64,000 nt of DNA from NCBI RefSeq assembly GCF_907165205.1, contig NC_058190.1, forward strand, positions 17,244,001 to 17,308,000. The letters are read 5' to 3'. Under the pieces are notes generated by a model that did not search any database, had not been told where the DNA came from, and saw nothing but the letters and a program-made list of their open reading frames with translations. Shown here in pieces: positions 27,251 to 39,521 of the stretch. The position numbers and the translations under genes were made by a program. The DNA is from Coccinella septempunctata (Eukaryota; Arthropoda; Insecta; Coleoptera; Coccinellidae). Position 1 is the first letter of the stretch. The number at the start of each line of letters is the position of its first letter.

Positions 27251-27267
27251 GATAGTTCAGATAGGAA

Positions 27268-30200
27268 TTGAGTTTTCAGTGGTCGATTCGACAAAGTATA
27301 ATTTCCATTCCTGAGGAACTAGTGAATAAATTCGAACCAAATCTTGAAACTGCACATAGTTTTCGACATGAGATGCACATGTTGAATTTCAGTTCGATAG
27401 TTCAGATAGGAATTGAGATTTCAGTGGTCAATTCGGCAAAGTGTGATATCAATACCTCGAAAACTGTTGGATCAATTCGGACCAAATCTTGAAATTGCAC
27501 ATAGTTTTCGAATTGAGATGCACATGTTGAACTTCAGTTCGATAGTTCTGATAGGAATTGAGATTTCAGTGGACGATTCGACATAGTATCATTTGAATTC
27601 CTAAGGAACTGATGGATCAATTCGACCCAAATCTCGAAACTGTACACAGTCGAATTGAGATGCACATGTTGAATTTCAGTTCGATAGTTCAGATAGGAAT
27701 TGAGATTTCAGTGATCTATTCGGCAAAGTGTGATATCAATTCCTCGAAAACTGTTGGATCAATTCGAACCAAATCTTGAAATTTTACACAGTTTTCGAAT
27801 TGAGATGCACATGTTAAATTTCAGTTCGATAGTTCAGATAGGAATTGGGATTTCAGTGGTCAATTCGGCAAAGTGTGATATCAATTCCTCGAAAACTGTT
27901 GGATCAATTCGAACCAAATCTTGAAACTGCACATAATTTTCGGATTGAGATGCACTTGTTGCATTTCAGTTCGATAGTTCACATAGGAATTGAGATTTCA
28001 GTGGTCTATTCGGCAAAGTGTGATATCAATTCCTCAAAAACTGTTGGACCAATTCGACCCAAATCTTGAAACTGCACATAGTTTTCGAATTGAGATGCAC
28101 ATGTTGAATTTCAGTTCGATAGTTCTGATAGGAATTGAGTTTTCAGTGGTCGATTCGACAAAGTATAATTTCCATTCCTGAGGAACTAGTGGATAAATTC
28201 GAACCAAATCTTGAAACTGCACATAGTTTTCGAATTGAGATGCACATGTTGAATTTCAGTTCGATAGTTCAGATAGGAATTGAGATTTCAGTGGACGATT
28301 CGACATAGTATCATTTGAATTCCTAAGGAACTATTGGATCAATTCGACCCAAATCTCGAAACTGTACACAGTTTTCGAATTGAGATGCACATGTTGAATT
28401 TCAGTTCGATAGTTCAGATAGGAATTGAGATTTCATCGGTCAATTCGGCAAAGTGTGATATCAATTCCTCGAAAACTGTTGGATCAATTCGAACCAAATC
28501 TTGAAACTGCACATAGTTTTCGACATGAGATGCACATGTTGAATTGCAGTTCGATAGTTCGGATAGGAATTGAGATTTCAGTGGTCAATTCGGCAAAGTG
28601 TGATATCAATACCTCGAAAACTGTTGGATCAATTCGGACCAAATCTTGAAATTGCACATAGTTTTCGAATTGAGATGCACATGTTGAATTTCAGTTCGAT
28701 AGTTCAGATAGGAATTGAGATTTCAGTGGTCAATTCGGCAAAGTGTGATATCAATTCCTCGAAAACTGTTAGATCAATTCGAACCAAATCTTGAAACTGC
28801 ACATAGTTTTCGGATTGAGATGCACATGTTGAATTTCAGTTCGATAGTTCAGATAGGAATTTAGATTTCAGTGGTCAATTTGGCAAAGTGTGAGATCAAT
28901 TCCTCGAAACCTGTTGGATCAATTCGAACCAAATCTTGAAATTTTACACAGTTTTCGAATTGAGATGCACATGTTGAATTTCAGTTCGATTGTTCAGATA
29001 GGAATTGAGATTTCAGTAGTCAATTCGGCAAAGTGTGATATCAATTCCTCGAAAACTGTTGGATCAATTCGAGCCAAATCTTGAAACTGCACATAGTTTT
29101 CGAATTGAGATGCACATGTTGAATTTCAGTTCGATAGTTCAGATAGGAATTGAGATTTCAGTGGTCAATTCGGCAAAGTGTGATATCAATTCCTCAAAAA
29201 CTGTTGAACCAATTCGACCCAAATCATGAAACTGCACATAGTTCTCGAATTGAGATGCACATGTTGAATTTCAGTTCGATAGTTCTGATAGGAATTGAGA
29301 TTTCAGTTGTCGATTCGACAAAATATCATTTCAATTCCTGAGGAACTAGTGGATCAATTCGAACCAAATCTTGAAACTGCACATAGTTTTCGAATTGAGA
29401 TGCACATGTTGAATTTCAGTTCGATAGTTCAGATAGGAATTGAGATTTCAGTGGTCAATTCGGCAAAGTGTGATATCAATTCCTCAAAAACTGTTGGATC
29501 AATTCGAACCAAATCTTGAAACTGCACATAGTTTTCGAATTGAGATGCACATGTTGAATTTCAGTTCGATAGTTCTGATAGGAATTGAGATTTCAGTGGT
29601 CAATTCGGCAAAGTGTGATATCAATTCCTCGAAAACTGTTAGATCAATTCGAACCAAATCTTGAAACTGCACGTAGTTTTCGGATTGAGATGCACATGTT
29701 GAATTTCAGTTCGATAGTTCAGATAGGAATTTAGATTTCAGTGGTCAATTTGGCAAAGTGTGAGATCAATTCCTCGAAACCTGTTGGATCAATTCGAACC
29801 AAATCTTGAAATTTTCCACAGTTTTCGAATTGAGATGCACATGTTGAATTTCAGTTCGATTGTTCAGATAGGAATTGAGATTTCAGTAGTCAATTCGGCA
29901 AAGTGTGATATCAATTCCTCGAAAACTGTTGGATCAATTCGAGCCAAATCTTGAAACTGCACATAGTTTTCGAATTGAGATGCACATGTTGAATTTCAGT
30001 TCGATAGTTCTGATAGGAATTGAGTTTTCAGTGGTCGATTCGACAAAGTATAATTTCCATTCCTGAGGAACTAGTGGATAAATTCGAACCAAATCTTGAA
30101 ACTGCACATAGTTTTCGAATTGAGATGCACATGTTGAATTTCAGTTCGATAGTTCAGATAGGAATTGAGATTTCAGTGGTCAATTCGGCAAAGTGTGATA

Positions 30201-30650
30201 TCAATTCCTCAAAAACTGTTGGACCAATTCGACCCAAATCTTGAAACTGCACATAGTTTTCGAATTGAGATGCACATGTTGAATTTCAGTTCGATAGTTC
30301 TGATAGGAATTGAGTTTTCAGTGGTCGATTCGACAAAGTATAATTTCCATTCCTGAGGAACTAGTGGATAAATTCGAACCAAATCTTGAAACTGCACATA
30401 GTTTTCGAATTGAGATGCACATGTTGAATTTCAGTTCGATAGTTCAGATAGGAATTGAGATTTCAGTGGACGATTCGACATAGTATCATTTGAATTCCTA
30501 AGGAACTATTGGATCAATTCGACCCAAATCTCGAAACTGTACACAGTTTTCGAATTGAGATGCACATGTTGAATTTCAGTTCGATAGTTCAGATAGGAAT
30601 TGAGATTTCATCGGTCAATTCGGCAAAGTGTGATATCAATTCCTCGAAAA
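27268..30650 (+). repeat. Block duplicated at 12,601 bp, copy 2
   Basis: Partner of 14,667-17,900. Private changes include CACATAGTTCTCG near 29,240 and GAAATTTTCCACAG near 29,809. The first unit has AGTGAATAAATTCG, a variant it shares with 24.7-24.9 kb, so the 24.8-25.8 kb region was probably involved in the exchange (offset 2,459 bp). Confidence 0.8.
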
Positions 30651-31012
30651 CTGTTGGATCAATTCGGACCAAATCTTGAAATTGCACATAGTTTTCGAAT
30701 TGAGATGCACATGTTGAACTTCAGTTCGATAGTTCTCATAGGAATTGAGATTTCAGTGGACGATTCGACATAGTATCATTTGAATTCCTAAGGAACTGAT
30801 GGATCAATTCGACCCAAATCTCGAAACTGTACACAGTCGAATTGAGATGCACATGTTGAATTTCAGTTCGATAGTTCAGATAGGAATTGAGATTTCAGTG
30901 GTCTATTCGGCAAAGTGTGATATCAATTCCTCGAAAACTGTTGGATCAATTCGAACCAAATCTTGAAATTTTACACAGTTTTCGAATTGAGATGGACATG
31001 TTGAATTTCAGT

Positions 31013-31020
31013 TCGATGAT
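31013..31020 (+). repeat. 3-bp duplication in one unit
   Basis: GTTCGATGATAGTTCAG has an extra GAT compared with GTTCGATAGTTCAG, giving a 148-bp unit. I saw it only here, so it postdates the amplification of its module. Confidence 0.85.
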
Positions 31021-32689
31021 AGTTCAGATAGGAATTGAGATTTCAGTGGTCAATTCGGCAAAGTGTGATATCAATTCCTCGAAAACTGTTGGATCAATTC
31101 GAACCAAATCTTGAAACTGCACATAGTTTTCGAATTTAGATGCACATGTTGGATTTCAGTTCGATAGTTCAGATAGGAATTGAGATTTCAGTGGTCAATT
31201 CGGCAAAGTGTGATATCAATTCCTCGAAAACTGTTGGATCAATTCGAACCAAATCTTGGAACTGCACATAGTTTTCGGATTGAGATGCACATGTTGAATT
31301 TCAGTTCGATAGTTCAGATAGGAATTTAGATTTCAGTGGTCAATTTGGCAAAGTGTGAGATCAATTCCTCGAAACCTGTTGGATCAATTCGAACCAAATC
31401 TTGAAATTTTACACAGTTTTCGAATTGAGATGCACATGTTGAATTTCAGTTCGATTGTTCAGATAGGAATTGAGATTTCAGTGGTCAATTCGGCAAAGTG
31501 TGATATCAATTCCTCGAAAACTGTTGGATCAATTCGAGCCAAATCTTGAAACTGCACATAGTTTTCGAATTGAGATGCACATGTTGAATTTCAGTTCGAT
31601 AGTTCAGATAGGAATTGAGATTTCAGTGGTCAATTCGGCAAAGTGTGATATCAATTCTTCAAAAACTGTTGGACCAATTCGACCCAAATCTTGAAACTGC
31701 ACATAGTTTTCGAATTGAGATGCACATGTTGAATTTCAGTTCGATAGTTTTGATAGGAATTGAGTTTTCAGTGGTCGATTCGACAAAGTATAATTTCCAT
31801 TCCTGAGGAACTAGTGGATCAATTCGAACCAAATCTTGAAACTGCACATAGTTTTCGAATTGAGATACACATGTTGAATTTCAGTTCGATAGTTCAGATA
31901 GGAATTGAGATCTCAGTGGTCAATTCGGCAAAGTGTGATATCAATTCCTCAAAAACTGTTGAACCAATTCGACCCAAATCATGAAACTGCACATAGTTTT
32001 CGAATTGAGATGCACATGTTGAATTTCAGTTCGATAGTTCTGATAGGAATTGAGATTTCAGTTGTCGATTCGACAAAAAATCATTTCAATTCCTGAGGAA
32101 CTAGTGGATCAATTCGAACCAAATCTTGAAACTGCACATAGTTTTCGAATTGAGATGCACATGTTGAATTTCAGTTCGATAGTTCAGATAGGAATTGAGA
32201 TTTCAGTGGTCAATTCGGCAAAGTGTGATATCAATTCCTCAAAAACTGTTGGATCTATTCGAACCAAATCTTGAAACTGCACATAGTTTTCGAATTGAGA
32301 TGCACATGTTGAATTTCAGTTCGATAGTTCAGATAGAAATTGAGATTTCAATGGTCAATTCGGCAAAGTGTGATATCAATTCCTCAAAAACTGTTGGATC
32401 AATTCGAACCAAATCTTGAAACTGCACATAGTTTTCGAATTTAGATGCACATGTTGGATTTCAGTTCGATAGTTCAGATAGGAATTGAGATTTCAGTGGT
32501 CAATTCGGCAAAGTGTGATATCAATTCCTCGAAAACTGTTGGATCAATTCGAACCAAATCTTGGAACTGCACATAGTTTTCGAATTGAGATGCACATGTT
32601 GAATTTCATTTCGATAGTTCTGATAGGAATTGAGATTGCAGTGGTCAATTCGGCAAAGTGTGATATCAATTCCTCGAAAACTGTTGGAT

Positions 32690-32900
32690 CAATTCGAACC
32701 AAATCTAGAAACTGCACACAGTTTCCGAATTGAGATGCACATGTTGAATTTAAGTTCGATAGTTCAGATAGGAATTGAGATTTCAGTGGTCAATTCGGCA
32801 AAGTGTGATTCAATTCCTCGAAAACTGTTGGATCAATTCGAACCAAATCTTGAAATTTCTACAGTTTTCGAATTGAGATGCACATGTTAAATTTCAGTTC
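32690..32900 (+). repeat. Small + arm patch with - arm private variants
   Basis: CAAATCTAGAAACTGCACAC with CAGTTTCCGAATTG and GAATTTAAGTTCG (32,700-32,757) is a variant otherwise seen only on the - strand, near 38,165, 49,260, 52,414, 55,263, 56,852, 58,690 and 61,845. GAAATTTCTACAG at 32,852-32,864 occurs elsewhere only as its reverse complement at 37,723-37,735. The patch is therefore an inverted exchange or gene-conversion tract between arms. Confidence 0.82.
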
Positions 32901-32917
32901 GATAGTTCAGATAGGAA

Positions 32918-34055
32918 TTGGGATTTCAGTGGTCAATTCGGCAAAGTGTGATATCAATTCCTCGAAAACTGTTGGATCAATTCGAACCAAATCTTGAAAC
33001 TGCACATAATTTTCGGATTGAGATGCACTTGTTGCATTTCAGTTCGATAGTTCACATAGGAATTGAGATTTCAGTGATCTATTCGGCAAAGTGTGATATC
33101 AATTCCTCAAAAACTGTTGGACCAATTCGACCCAAATCTTGAAACTGCACATAGTTTTCGAATTGAGATGCACATGTTGAATTTCAGTTCGATAGTTCTG
33201 ATAGGAATTGAGTTTTCAGTGGTCGATTCGACAAAGTATAATTTCCATTCCTGAGGAACTAGTGGATAAATTCGAACCAAATCTTGAAACTGCACATAGT
33301 TTTCGAATTGAGATGCACATGTTGAATTTCAGTTCGATAGTTCAGATAGGAATTGAGATTTCAGTGGACGATTCGACATAGTATCATTTGAATTCCTAAG
33401 GAACTATTGGATCAATTCGACCCAAATCTCGAAACTGTACACAGTTTTCGAATTGAGATGCACATGTTGAATTTCAGTTCGATAGTTCAGATAGGAATTG
33501 AGATTTCATCGGTCAATTCGGCAAAGTGTGATATCAATTCCTCGAAAACTGTTGGATCAATTCGAACCAAATCTTGAAACTGCACATAGTTTTCGACATG
33601 AGATGCACATGTTGAATTTCAGTTCGATAGTTCAGATAGGAATTGAGATTTCAGTGGTCAATTCGGCAAAGTGTGATATCAATACCTCGAAAACTGTTGG
33701 ATCAATTCGGACCAAATCTTGAAATTGCACATAGTTTTCGAATTGAGATGCACATGTTGAACTTCAGTTCGATAGTTCTGATAGGAATTGAGATTTCAGT
33801 GGACGATTCGACATAGTATCATTTGAATTCCTAAGGAACTGATGGATCAATTCGACCCAAATCTCGAAACTGTACACAGTCGAATTGAGATGCACATGTT
33901 GAATTTCAGTTCGATAGTTCAAATAGGAATTGAGATTTCAGTGGTCTATTCGGCAAAGTGTGATATCAATTCCTCGAAAACTGTTGGATCAATTCGAACC
34001 AAATCTTGAAATTTTACACAGTTTTCGAATTGAGATGGACATGTTGAATTTCAGT
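32918..34055 (+). repeat. Block duplicated at 6,807 bp, copy 2
   Basis: Partner of 26,111-27,250. It follows directly on the small segment (32.69-32.90 kb) that resembles the - arm, and leads into the last units before inversion junction J1. Confidence 0.8.
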
Positions 34056-34399
34056 TCGATAGTTCAGATAGGAATTGAGATTTCAGTGGTCAATTCGGCA
34101 AAGTGTGATATCAATTCCTCGAAAACTGTTGGATCAATTCGAACCAAATCTTGAAACTGCACATAGTTTTCGAATTGAGATGCACATGTTGAATTTCAGT
34201 TCGATAGTTCAGATAGGAATTGAGATTTCAGTGGTCAATTCGGCAAAGTGTGATTTCAATTCCTCAAAAACTGTTGAACCAATTCGACCCAAATCATGAA
34301 ACTGCACATAGTTTTCGAATTGAGATGCACATGTTGAATTTCAGTTCGATAGTTCTGATAGGAATTGAGATTTCAGTTGTCGATTCGACAAAATATCAT

Positions 34400-36450
34400 T
34401 TCAATTCCTGAGGAACTAGTGGATCAATTCGAACCAAATCTTGAAACTGCACATAGTTTTCGAATTGAGATGCACATGTTGAATTTTAGTTCGATAGTTC
34501 AGATAGGAATTGAGATTTCAGTGGACGATTCGACATAGTATCATTTGAATTCCTAAGGAACTATTGGATCAATTCGACCCAAATCTCGAAACTGTACACA
34601 GTTTTCGAATTGAGATGCACATGTTGAATTTCAGTTCGATAGTTCAGATAGGAATTGAGATTTTATCGGTCAATTCGGCAAAGTGTGATATCAATTCCTC
34701 GAAAACTGTTGGATCAATTCGAACCAAATCTTGAAACTGCACATAGTTTTCGAATTGATCCAACAGTTTTTGAGGAATTGTTATCACACTTTGCCGAATA
34801 GACCACTGAAATCTCAATTCCTATTTGAACTATCGAACTGAAATTCAACATGTGCATCTCAATCCGAAAACTATGTGCAGTTTCAAGATTTGGTTCGAAT
34901 TGATCCAACAGTTTTCGAGGAATTGATATGACAATTTGCCGAATTGTCCACTGAAATCTCAATTCCTATCTGAACTATCGAAGTGAAATTCAACATGTGC
35001 ATCTCAATTCGAAAACTGTGTGAAATTTCAAGATTTGGTTCGAATTGATCCAACAGTTTTCGAGGAATTGAATCACACTTTGCCGAATTGATCACTGAAA
35101 TCTCAATTCCTATCTGAACTATCGAACTGAAATTCAACATGTGCATCTCAATCCGAAAACTATGTGCAGTTTCAATATTTGGTTCGAATTGATCTCACAG
35201 TTTTCGAGGAATTGATATCACACTTTGCCGAATTGACCACTGAAATCTCAATTCCTATCTGAACTATCGAACTGAAATTCAGCATGTGCATCTCAATTCG
35301 GAAACTGTGTAAAATTTCAAGATTTGATTCGAATTGATCCAACAGTTTTCGAGGAATTGATATCACACTTTGCCGAATTGACCACTGAAATCTCAATTCC
35401 TATCTGAACTATCGAACTGAAATTCAACATGTGCATCTCAATTCGAAAACTGTGTACAGTTTCGAGCTTTGGGTCGAATTGAGCCAATAGTTCCTTAGGA
35501 ATTCAAATGATACTATGTCGAATCGTCCACTGAAATCTCAATTCCTATCTGAACTATCGAACTGAAATTCAACATGTGCATCTCAATCCGAAAACTATGT
35601 GCAGTTCCAAGATTTGGTTCGAATTTATCCACTAGTTCCTCAGGAATTGAAATTATACTTTGACGAATCGACCACTGAAAACTCAATTCCTATCAGAACT
35701 ATCGAACTGAAATTCAACATGTGCATCTCAATTCGAAAACTATGTGCAGTTTCAAGATTTGGGTCGAATTGGTCCAACAGTTTTTGAGGAATTGATATCA
35801 CACTTTGCCGAATTGACCACTGAAATCTCAATTCCTATCTGAACTATCGAATTGAAATTCAACATGTGCATTCAATTCGAAAACTATGTGCAGTTTCAAG
35901 ATTTGGTTCGAATTGATCCAACAGTTTTTGAGGAATTGATATCACACTTTGCCGAATTGACCACTGAAATCTCAATTCCTATCTGAACTATCGAACTGAA
36001 ATTCAACACGTGCATCTCAATTCGAAAACTATGTGCAGTTTCAAGATTTGGTTCGAATTTATCCACTAGTTCCTCAGGAATTGAAATTATATTTTGTCGA
36101 ATCGACAACTGAAATCTCAATTCCTATCAGAACTATCGAACTGAAATTCAACATGTGCATCTCAATTCGAAAACTATGTGCAGTTTCATGATTTGGGTCG
36201 AATTGGTTCAACAGTTTTTGAGGAATTGATATCACACTTTGCCGAATTGACCACTGAAATCTCCATTCCTATCTGAACTATCGAACCGAAATTCAACATG
36301 TGCATCTCAATTCGAAAACTGTAAAATTTCAAGATTTGGTTCGAATTGATCCAACAGTTTCCGAGGAATTGAATCACACTTTGCCGAATTGACCACTGAA
36401 ATCTCAATTCCTATCTGAACTATCGAACTGAAATTCAACATGTGCATCTC
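34400..36450. repeat. Duplicated junction block, copy 1 (spans J1)
   Basis: A block of about 2 kb that includes the inversion junction matches 39,171-41,230. Left of the junction the offset is 4,771 bp (GATTTTATCGG at 34,659 and 39,430). Right of it the offset is 4,780 bp. The 9-bp change is the deletion at J1. The match weakens after about 36,450, where this copy reads CAATTCGAAAACTATG and copy 2 reads CAATTCGAGAACAATG. Confidence 0.85.
34749..34758. other. Convergent inversion junction J1
   Basis: Left of the junction the + unit runs into GCACATAGTTTTCGAATTGA. Right of it the sequence continues as a - strand unit, GAATTGATCCAACAG. The ten bases TTCGAATTGA belong to both sides: unit positions 96-105 on the left, and the reverse complement of positions 61-70 on the right. 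The breakpoint therefore lies in a sequence that is a perfect inverted repeat within the unit. Compared with J3 this junction lacks 9 bp (GACTTGGTT or an equivalent register), so the apparent 10-bp microhomology may be secondary. Confidence 0.9.
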
Positions 36451-36768
36451 AATTCGAAAACTATGTGCAGTTTCAAGATTTGGTTCGAATTGATTCAACA
36501 GTTTTCAAGGAATTGATATCACACTTTGCCGAATTGACCACTGAAATCTCAATTCCTATCTGAACTATCGAACTGAAATTCAACATGTGCATCTCAATTC
36601 GAAAACTATGTGCAGTTTCAAGATTTGGTTCGAATTGATCCAATAGTTCCTTAGGATTTGAAATGATATTTTGTCGAATCGACAACTAAAATCTCCATTC
36701 CTATCAGAACTATCGATCTAAAATTCAACATGTGCATCTCATTTCGAAAACTATGTGCAGTTTCAAGA

Positions 36769-36772
36769 TTTG
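36769..36772 (-). repeat. Deletion junction of a 99-bp truncated unit (- arm series)
   Basis: Reverse complement of the + arm junction: CAAGATTTGCCGAATTG. The same join occurs on the - strand near 41,404, 41,793, 44,993, 45,382, 48,585, 50,563, 50,952, 54,590, 58,017, 59,995 and 60,384. All carry the same breakpoint, so they descend from one deletion that predates the split of the + and - arms. Confidence 0.88.
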
Positions 36773-36836
36773 CCGAATTGACCACTGAAATCTCAATTCC
36801 TATCTGAACTATCGAACTGAAATTCAACATGTGCAT

Positions 36837-36847
36837 AGACAAGAGGT
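36837..36847 (-). other. Template-switch-like microinversion inside one unit
   Basis: Between GTGCAT and CGAAAAC this unit has AGACAAGAGGT, where sister units (for example 41,461-41,490) have CTCTTGT. GACAAGAG is the exact reverse complement of CTCTTGTC, so the segment was flipped, with a net gain of 4 bp. The + arm (3,556-3,563 and 3,945-3,952) has only the unflipped form. Confidence 0.85.
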
Positions 36848-38310
36848 CGAAAACTATGTGCAGTTTCAAGATTTGGTTCGAATTGATTCAACAGTTTTCA
36901 AGGAATTGATATCACACTTTGCCGAATTGACCACTGAAATCTCAATTCCTATCAGAACTATCGATCTGAAATTCAACTTGTGCATCTCATTTCGAAAACT
37001 ATGTGCAGTTTCAATACTTGGTTCGAATTGATCCAACAGTTTTTGAGGAATTTTTATCACACTTTGCCGAATAGACCACTGAAATCTCAATTCCTATCTG
37101 AACTATCGAACTGAAATTTAACATGTGCATCTCAATTCGAAAACTGTGTAAAATTTCAAGATTTGGTTCGAATTGATCCAACAGTTTTCGAGGAATTGAA
37201 TCACACTTTGCCGAATTGACCACTGAAAACTCAATTCCTATCAGAACTATCGAACTGAAATTCAACATGTGCATCTCAATTCGAAAACTGTGTACAGTTT
37301 CGAGATTTGGGTCGAATTGATCCAATAGTTCCTTAGGAATTCAAATGATACTATGTCGAATCGTCCACTGAAATCTCAATTCCTATCTGAACTATCGAAC
37401 TGAAATTCAACATGTGCATCTCAATTCGAAAACTATGTGCAGTTTCAAGATTTGGTTCGAATTTATCCACTAGTTCTTCAGGAATGGAAATTATACTTTG
37501 TCGAATCGACCACTGAAAACTCAATTCCTATCAGAACTATCGAACTGAAATTCAACATGTGCATCTCAATTCGAAAACTATGTGCAGTTTCAAGATTTGG
37601 GTCGAATTGGTCCAACAGTTTTCGAGGAATTGATATCACACTTTGCCGAATTGACCACTGAAATCCCAATTCCTATCTGAACTATCGAACTGAAATTTAA
37701 CATGTGCATCTCAATTCGAAAACTGTAGAAATTTCAAGATTTGGTTCGAATTGATCCAACAGTTTTCGAGGAATTGAATCACACTTTGCCGAATTGACCA
37801 CTGAAATCTCAATTCCTATCTGAACTATCGAACTGAAATTTAACATGTGCATCTCAATTCGAAAACTGTGTAAAATTTCAAGATTTGGTTCGAATTGATC
37901 CAACAGTTTTCGAGGAATTGAATCACACTTTGCCGAATTGACCACTGAAATCTCAATTCCTATCTGAACTATCGAACTGAAATTCAACATGTGCATCTCA
38001 ATCCGAAAACTATGTGCAGTTTCAAGATTTGGTTCGAATTGATCCAACAGTTTTCGAGGAATTGATATCACACTTTGCCGAATTGACCACTGAAATCTCA
38101 ATTCCTATCTGAACTATCGAACTTAAATTCAACATGTGCATCTCAATTCGGAAACTGTGTGCAGTTTCTAGATTTGGTTCGAATTGATCCAACAGTTTTC
38201 GAGGAATTGATATCACACTTTGCCGAATTGACCACTGAAATCTCAATTCCTATCTGAACTATCGAACTGAAATTCAACAAGTGCATCTCAATTCAAAAAC
38301 TGTGTAAAAT

Positions 38311-38316
38311 TTCGAA
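38311..38316. other. Divergent inversion junction J2
   Basis: On the left a - strand unit reads CTGTGTAAAATTTC, where AAGATTTGG should follow. Instead GAACTGTTGAATCAATTCG begins, which is a + strand unit from about position 50. I see no microhomology above 1 bp, and one G (38,314) could be an untemplated base or a class variant. Orientation switches from - to +. Confidence 0.88.
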
Positions 38317-39521
38317 CTGTTGAATCAATTCGAACCAAATCTTGAAACTGCACATAGTTTTCGAAATGAGATGCACATGTTGAATTTTAGATCGATAGTT
38401 CTGATAGGAATGGAGATTTCAGTAGTCGATTCGACAAAATATCATTTCAATTCCTAAGGATCTATTTCATCAATTCGAACCAAATCTTGAAACTGCACAT
38501 TGTTTTCGAATTGAGATGCACATGTTGAATTTCAGTTCGATAGTTCAGATAGGAATTGAGATTTCAGTGGTCAATTCGGCAAAGTGTGATATCAATTCCT
38601 CGAAAACTGTTAGATCAATTCGAACCAAATCTTGAAACTGCACATAGTTTTCGGATTGAGATGCACATGTTGAATTTCAGTTCGATAGTTCAGATAGGAA
38701 TTTAGATTTCAGTGGTCAATTTGGCAAAGTGTGAGATCAATTCCTCGAAACCTGTTGGATCAATTCGAACCAAATCCTAAAATTTTACACAGTTTTCGAA
38801 TTGAGATGCACATGTTGAATTTCAGTTCGATTGTTCAGATAGGAATTGAGATTTCAGTGGTCAATTCGGCAAAGTGTGATATCAATTCCTCGAAAACTGT
38901 TGGATCAATTCGAGCCAAATCTTGAAACTGCACATAGTTTTCGAATTGAGATGCACATGTTGAATTTCAGTTCGATAGTTCAGATAGGAATTGGGATTTC
39001 AGTGGTCAATTCGGCAAAGTGTGATATCAATTCCTCAAAATCTGTTGGACCAATTCGACCCAAATCTTGAAACTGCACATAGTTTTCGAATTGAGATGCA
39101 CATGTTGAATTTCAGTTCGATAGTTTTGATAGGAATTGAGTTTTCAGTGGTCGATTCGACAAAGTATAATTTCCATTCCTGAGGAGCTAGTGGATCAATT
39201 CGAACCAAATCTTGAAACTGCACATAGTTTTCGAATTGAGATGCACATGTTGAATTTCAGTTCGATAGTTCAGATAGGAATTGAGATTTCAGTGGACGAT
39301 TCGACATAGTATCATTTGAATTCCTAAGGAACTATTGGATCAATTCGACCCAAATCTCGAAACTGTACACAGTTTTCGAATTGAGATGCACATGTTGAAT
39401 TTCAGTTCGATAGTTCAGATAGGAATTGAGATTTTATCGGTCAATTCGGCAAAGTGTGATATCAATTCCTCGAAAACTGTTGGATCAATTCGAACCAAAT
39501 CTTGAAACTGCACATAGTTTT
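38314..39521 (+). repeat. Satellite arm 3, + oriented block of about 1.2 kb
   Basis: Eight or so units return to + orientation between two - oriented blocks. The order of classes follows 6.31-7.18 kb at a 32,001-bp offset and 23.9-24.7 kb at a 14,472-bp offset. Shared features are GAATTTTAGATCGATAG, then the GTTAGATCAATTCG unit, then the GAGATCAATTCCTCG unit with AAACCTGTTGG. The last units (from about 39,171) instead match the end of arm 1 at a 4,771-bp offset, including the private GATTTTATCGGTC variant at 39,430-39,442. Confidence 0.95.

Larger units (their letters stand above)
1..34750 (+). repeat. Satellite arm 1, unit on + strand
   Basis: About 239 head-to-tail units. The first 6 kb or so is the more heterogeneous part: it has 99-bp truncated units and 1-2 bp deletions, and shares many class-specific variants with the - arm. 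From about 6.3 kb to 34.4 kb the arm is built from a limited set of modules reused at offsets that are near multiples of 145 bp (1,160, 1,885, 2,465, 3,476, 3,911, 7,387, 12,601). Small departures from exact multiples are explained by specific indels. One is a 3-bp loss giving ACACAGTCGAATTG, seen near 7,661, 11,573, 15,047 and elsewhere. Another is a 1-bp loss giving GTATCATTGAATTCC near 9,772 and 12,232. Confidence 0.95.
34751..38313 (-). repeat. Satellite arm 2, inverted block of about 3.56 kb
   Basis: The unit now reads on the - strand; on the + strand one sees CCACTGAAATCTCAATTCC and GTGCATCTCAATTCG. The block holds about 24-25 units, including a 99-bp truncated unit (junction near 36,770) and a microinverted unit (36,837-36,847). 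Its left 1.7 kb (34,751-36,450) matches 39,531-41,230 at a 4,780-bp offset. Its right end (37,600-38,300) shares private variants in inverted form with 32.69-32.90 kb of arm 1. Confidence 0.95.

Noticed and set aside
34740..34770. J1 as a long perfect palindrome (hairpin-capped inverted duplication).
   Set aside because: The units left and right of the junction belong to different classes (GATTTTATCGG units on the left, TTTTTGAGGAATTG units on the right), so the two arms are not mirror copies of each other beyond the general satellite similarity.
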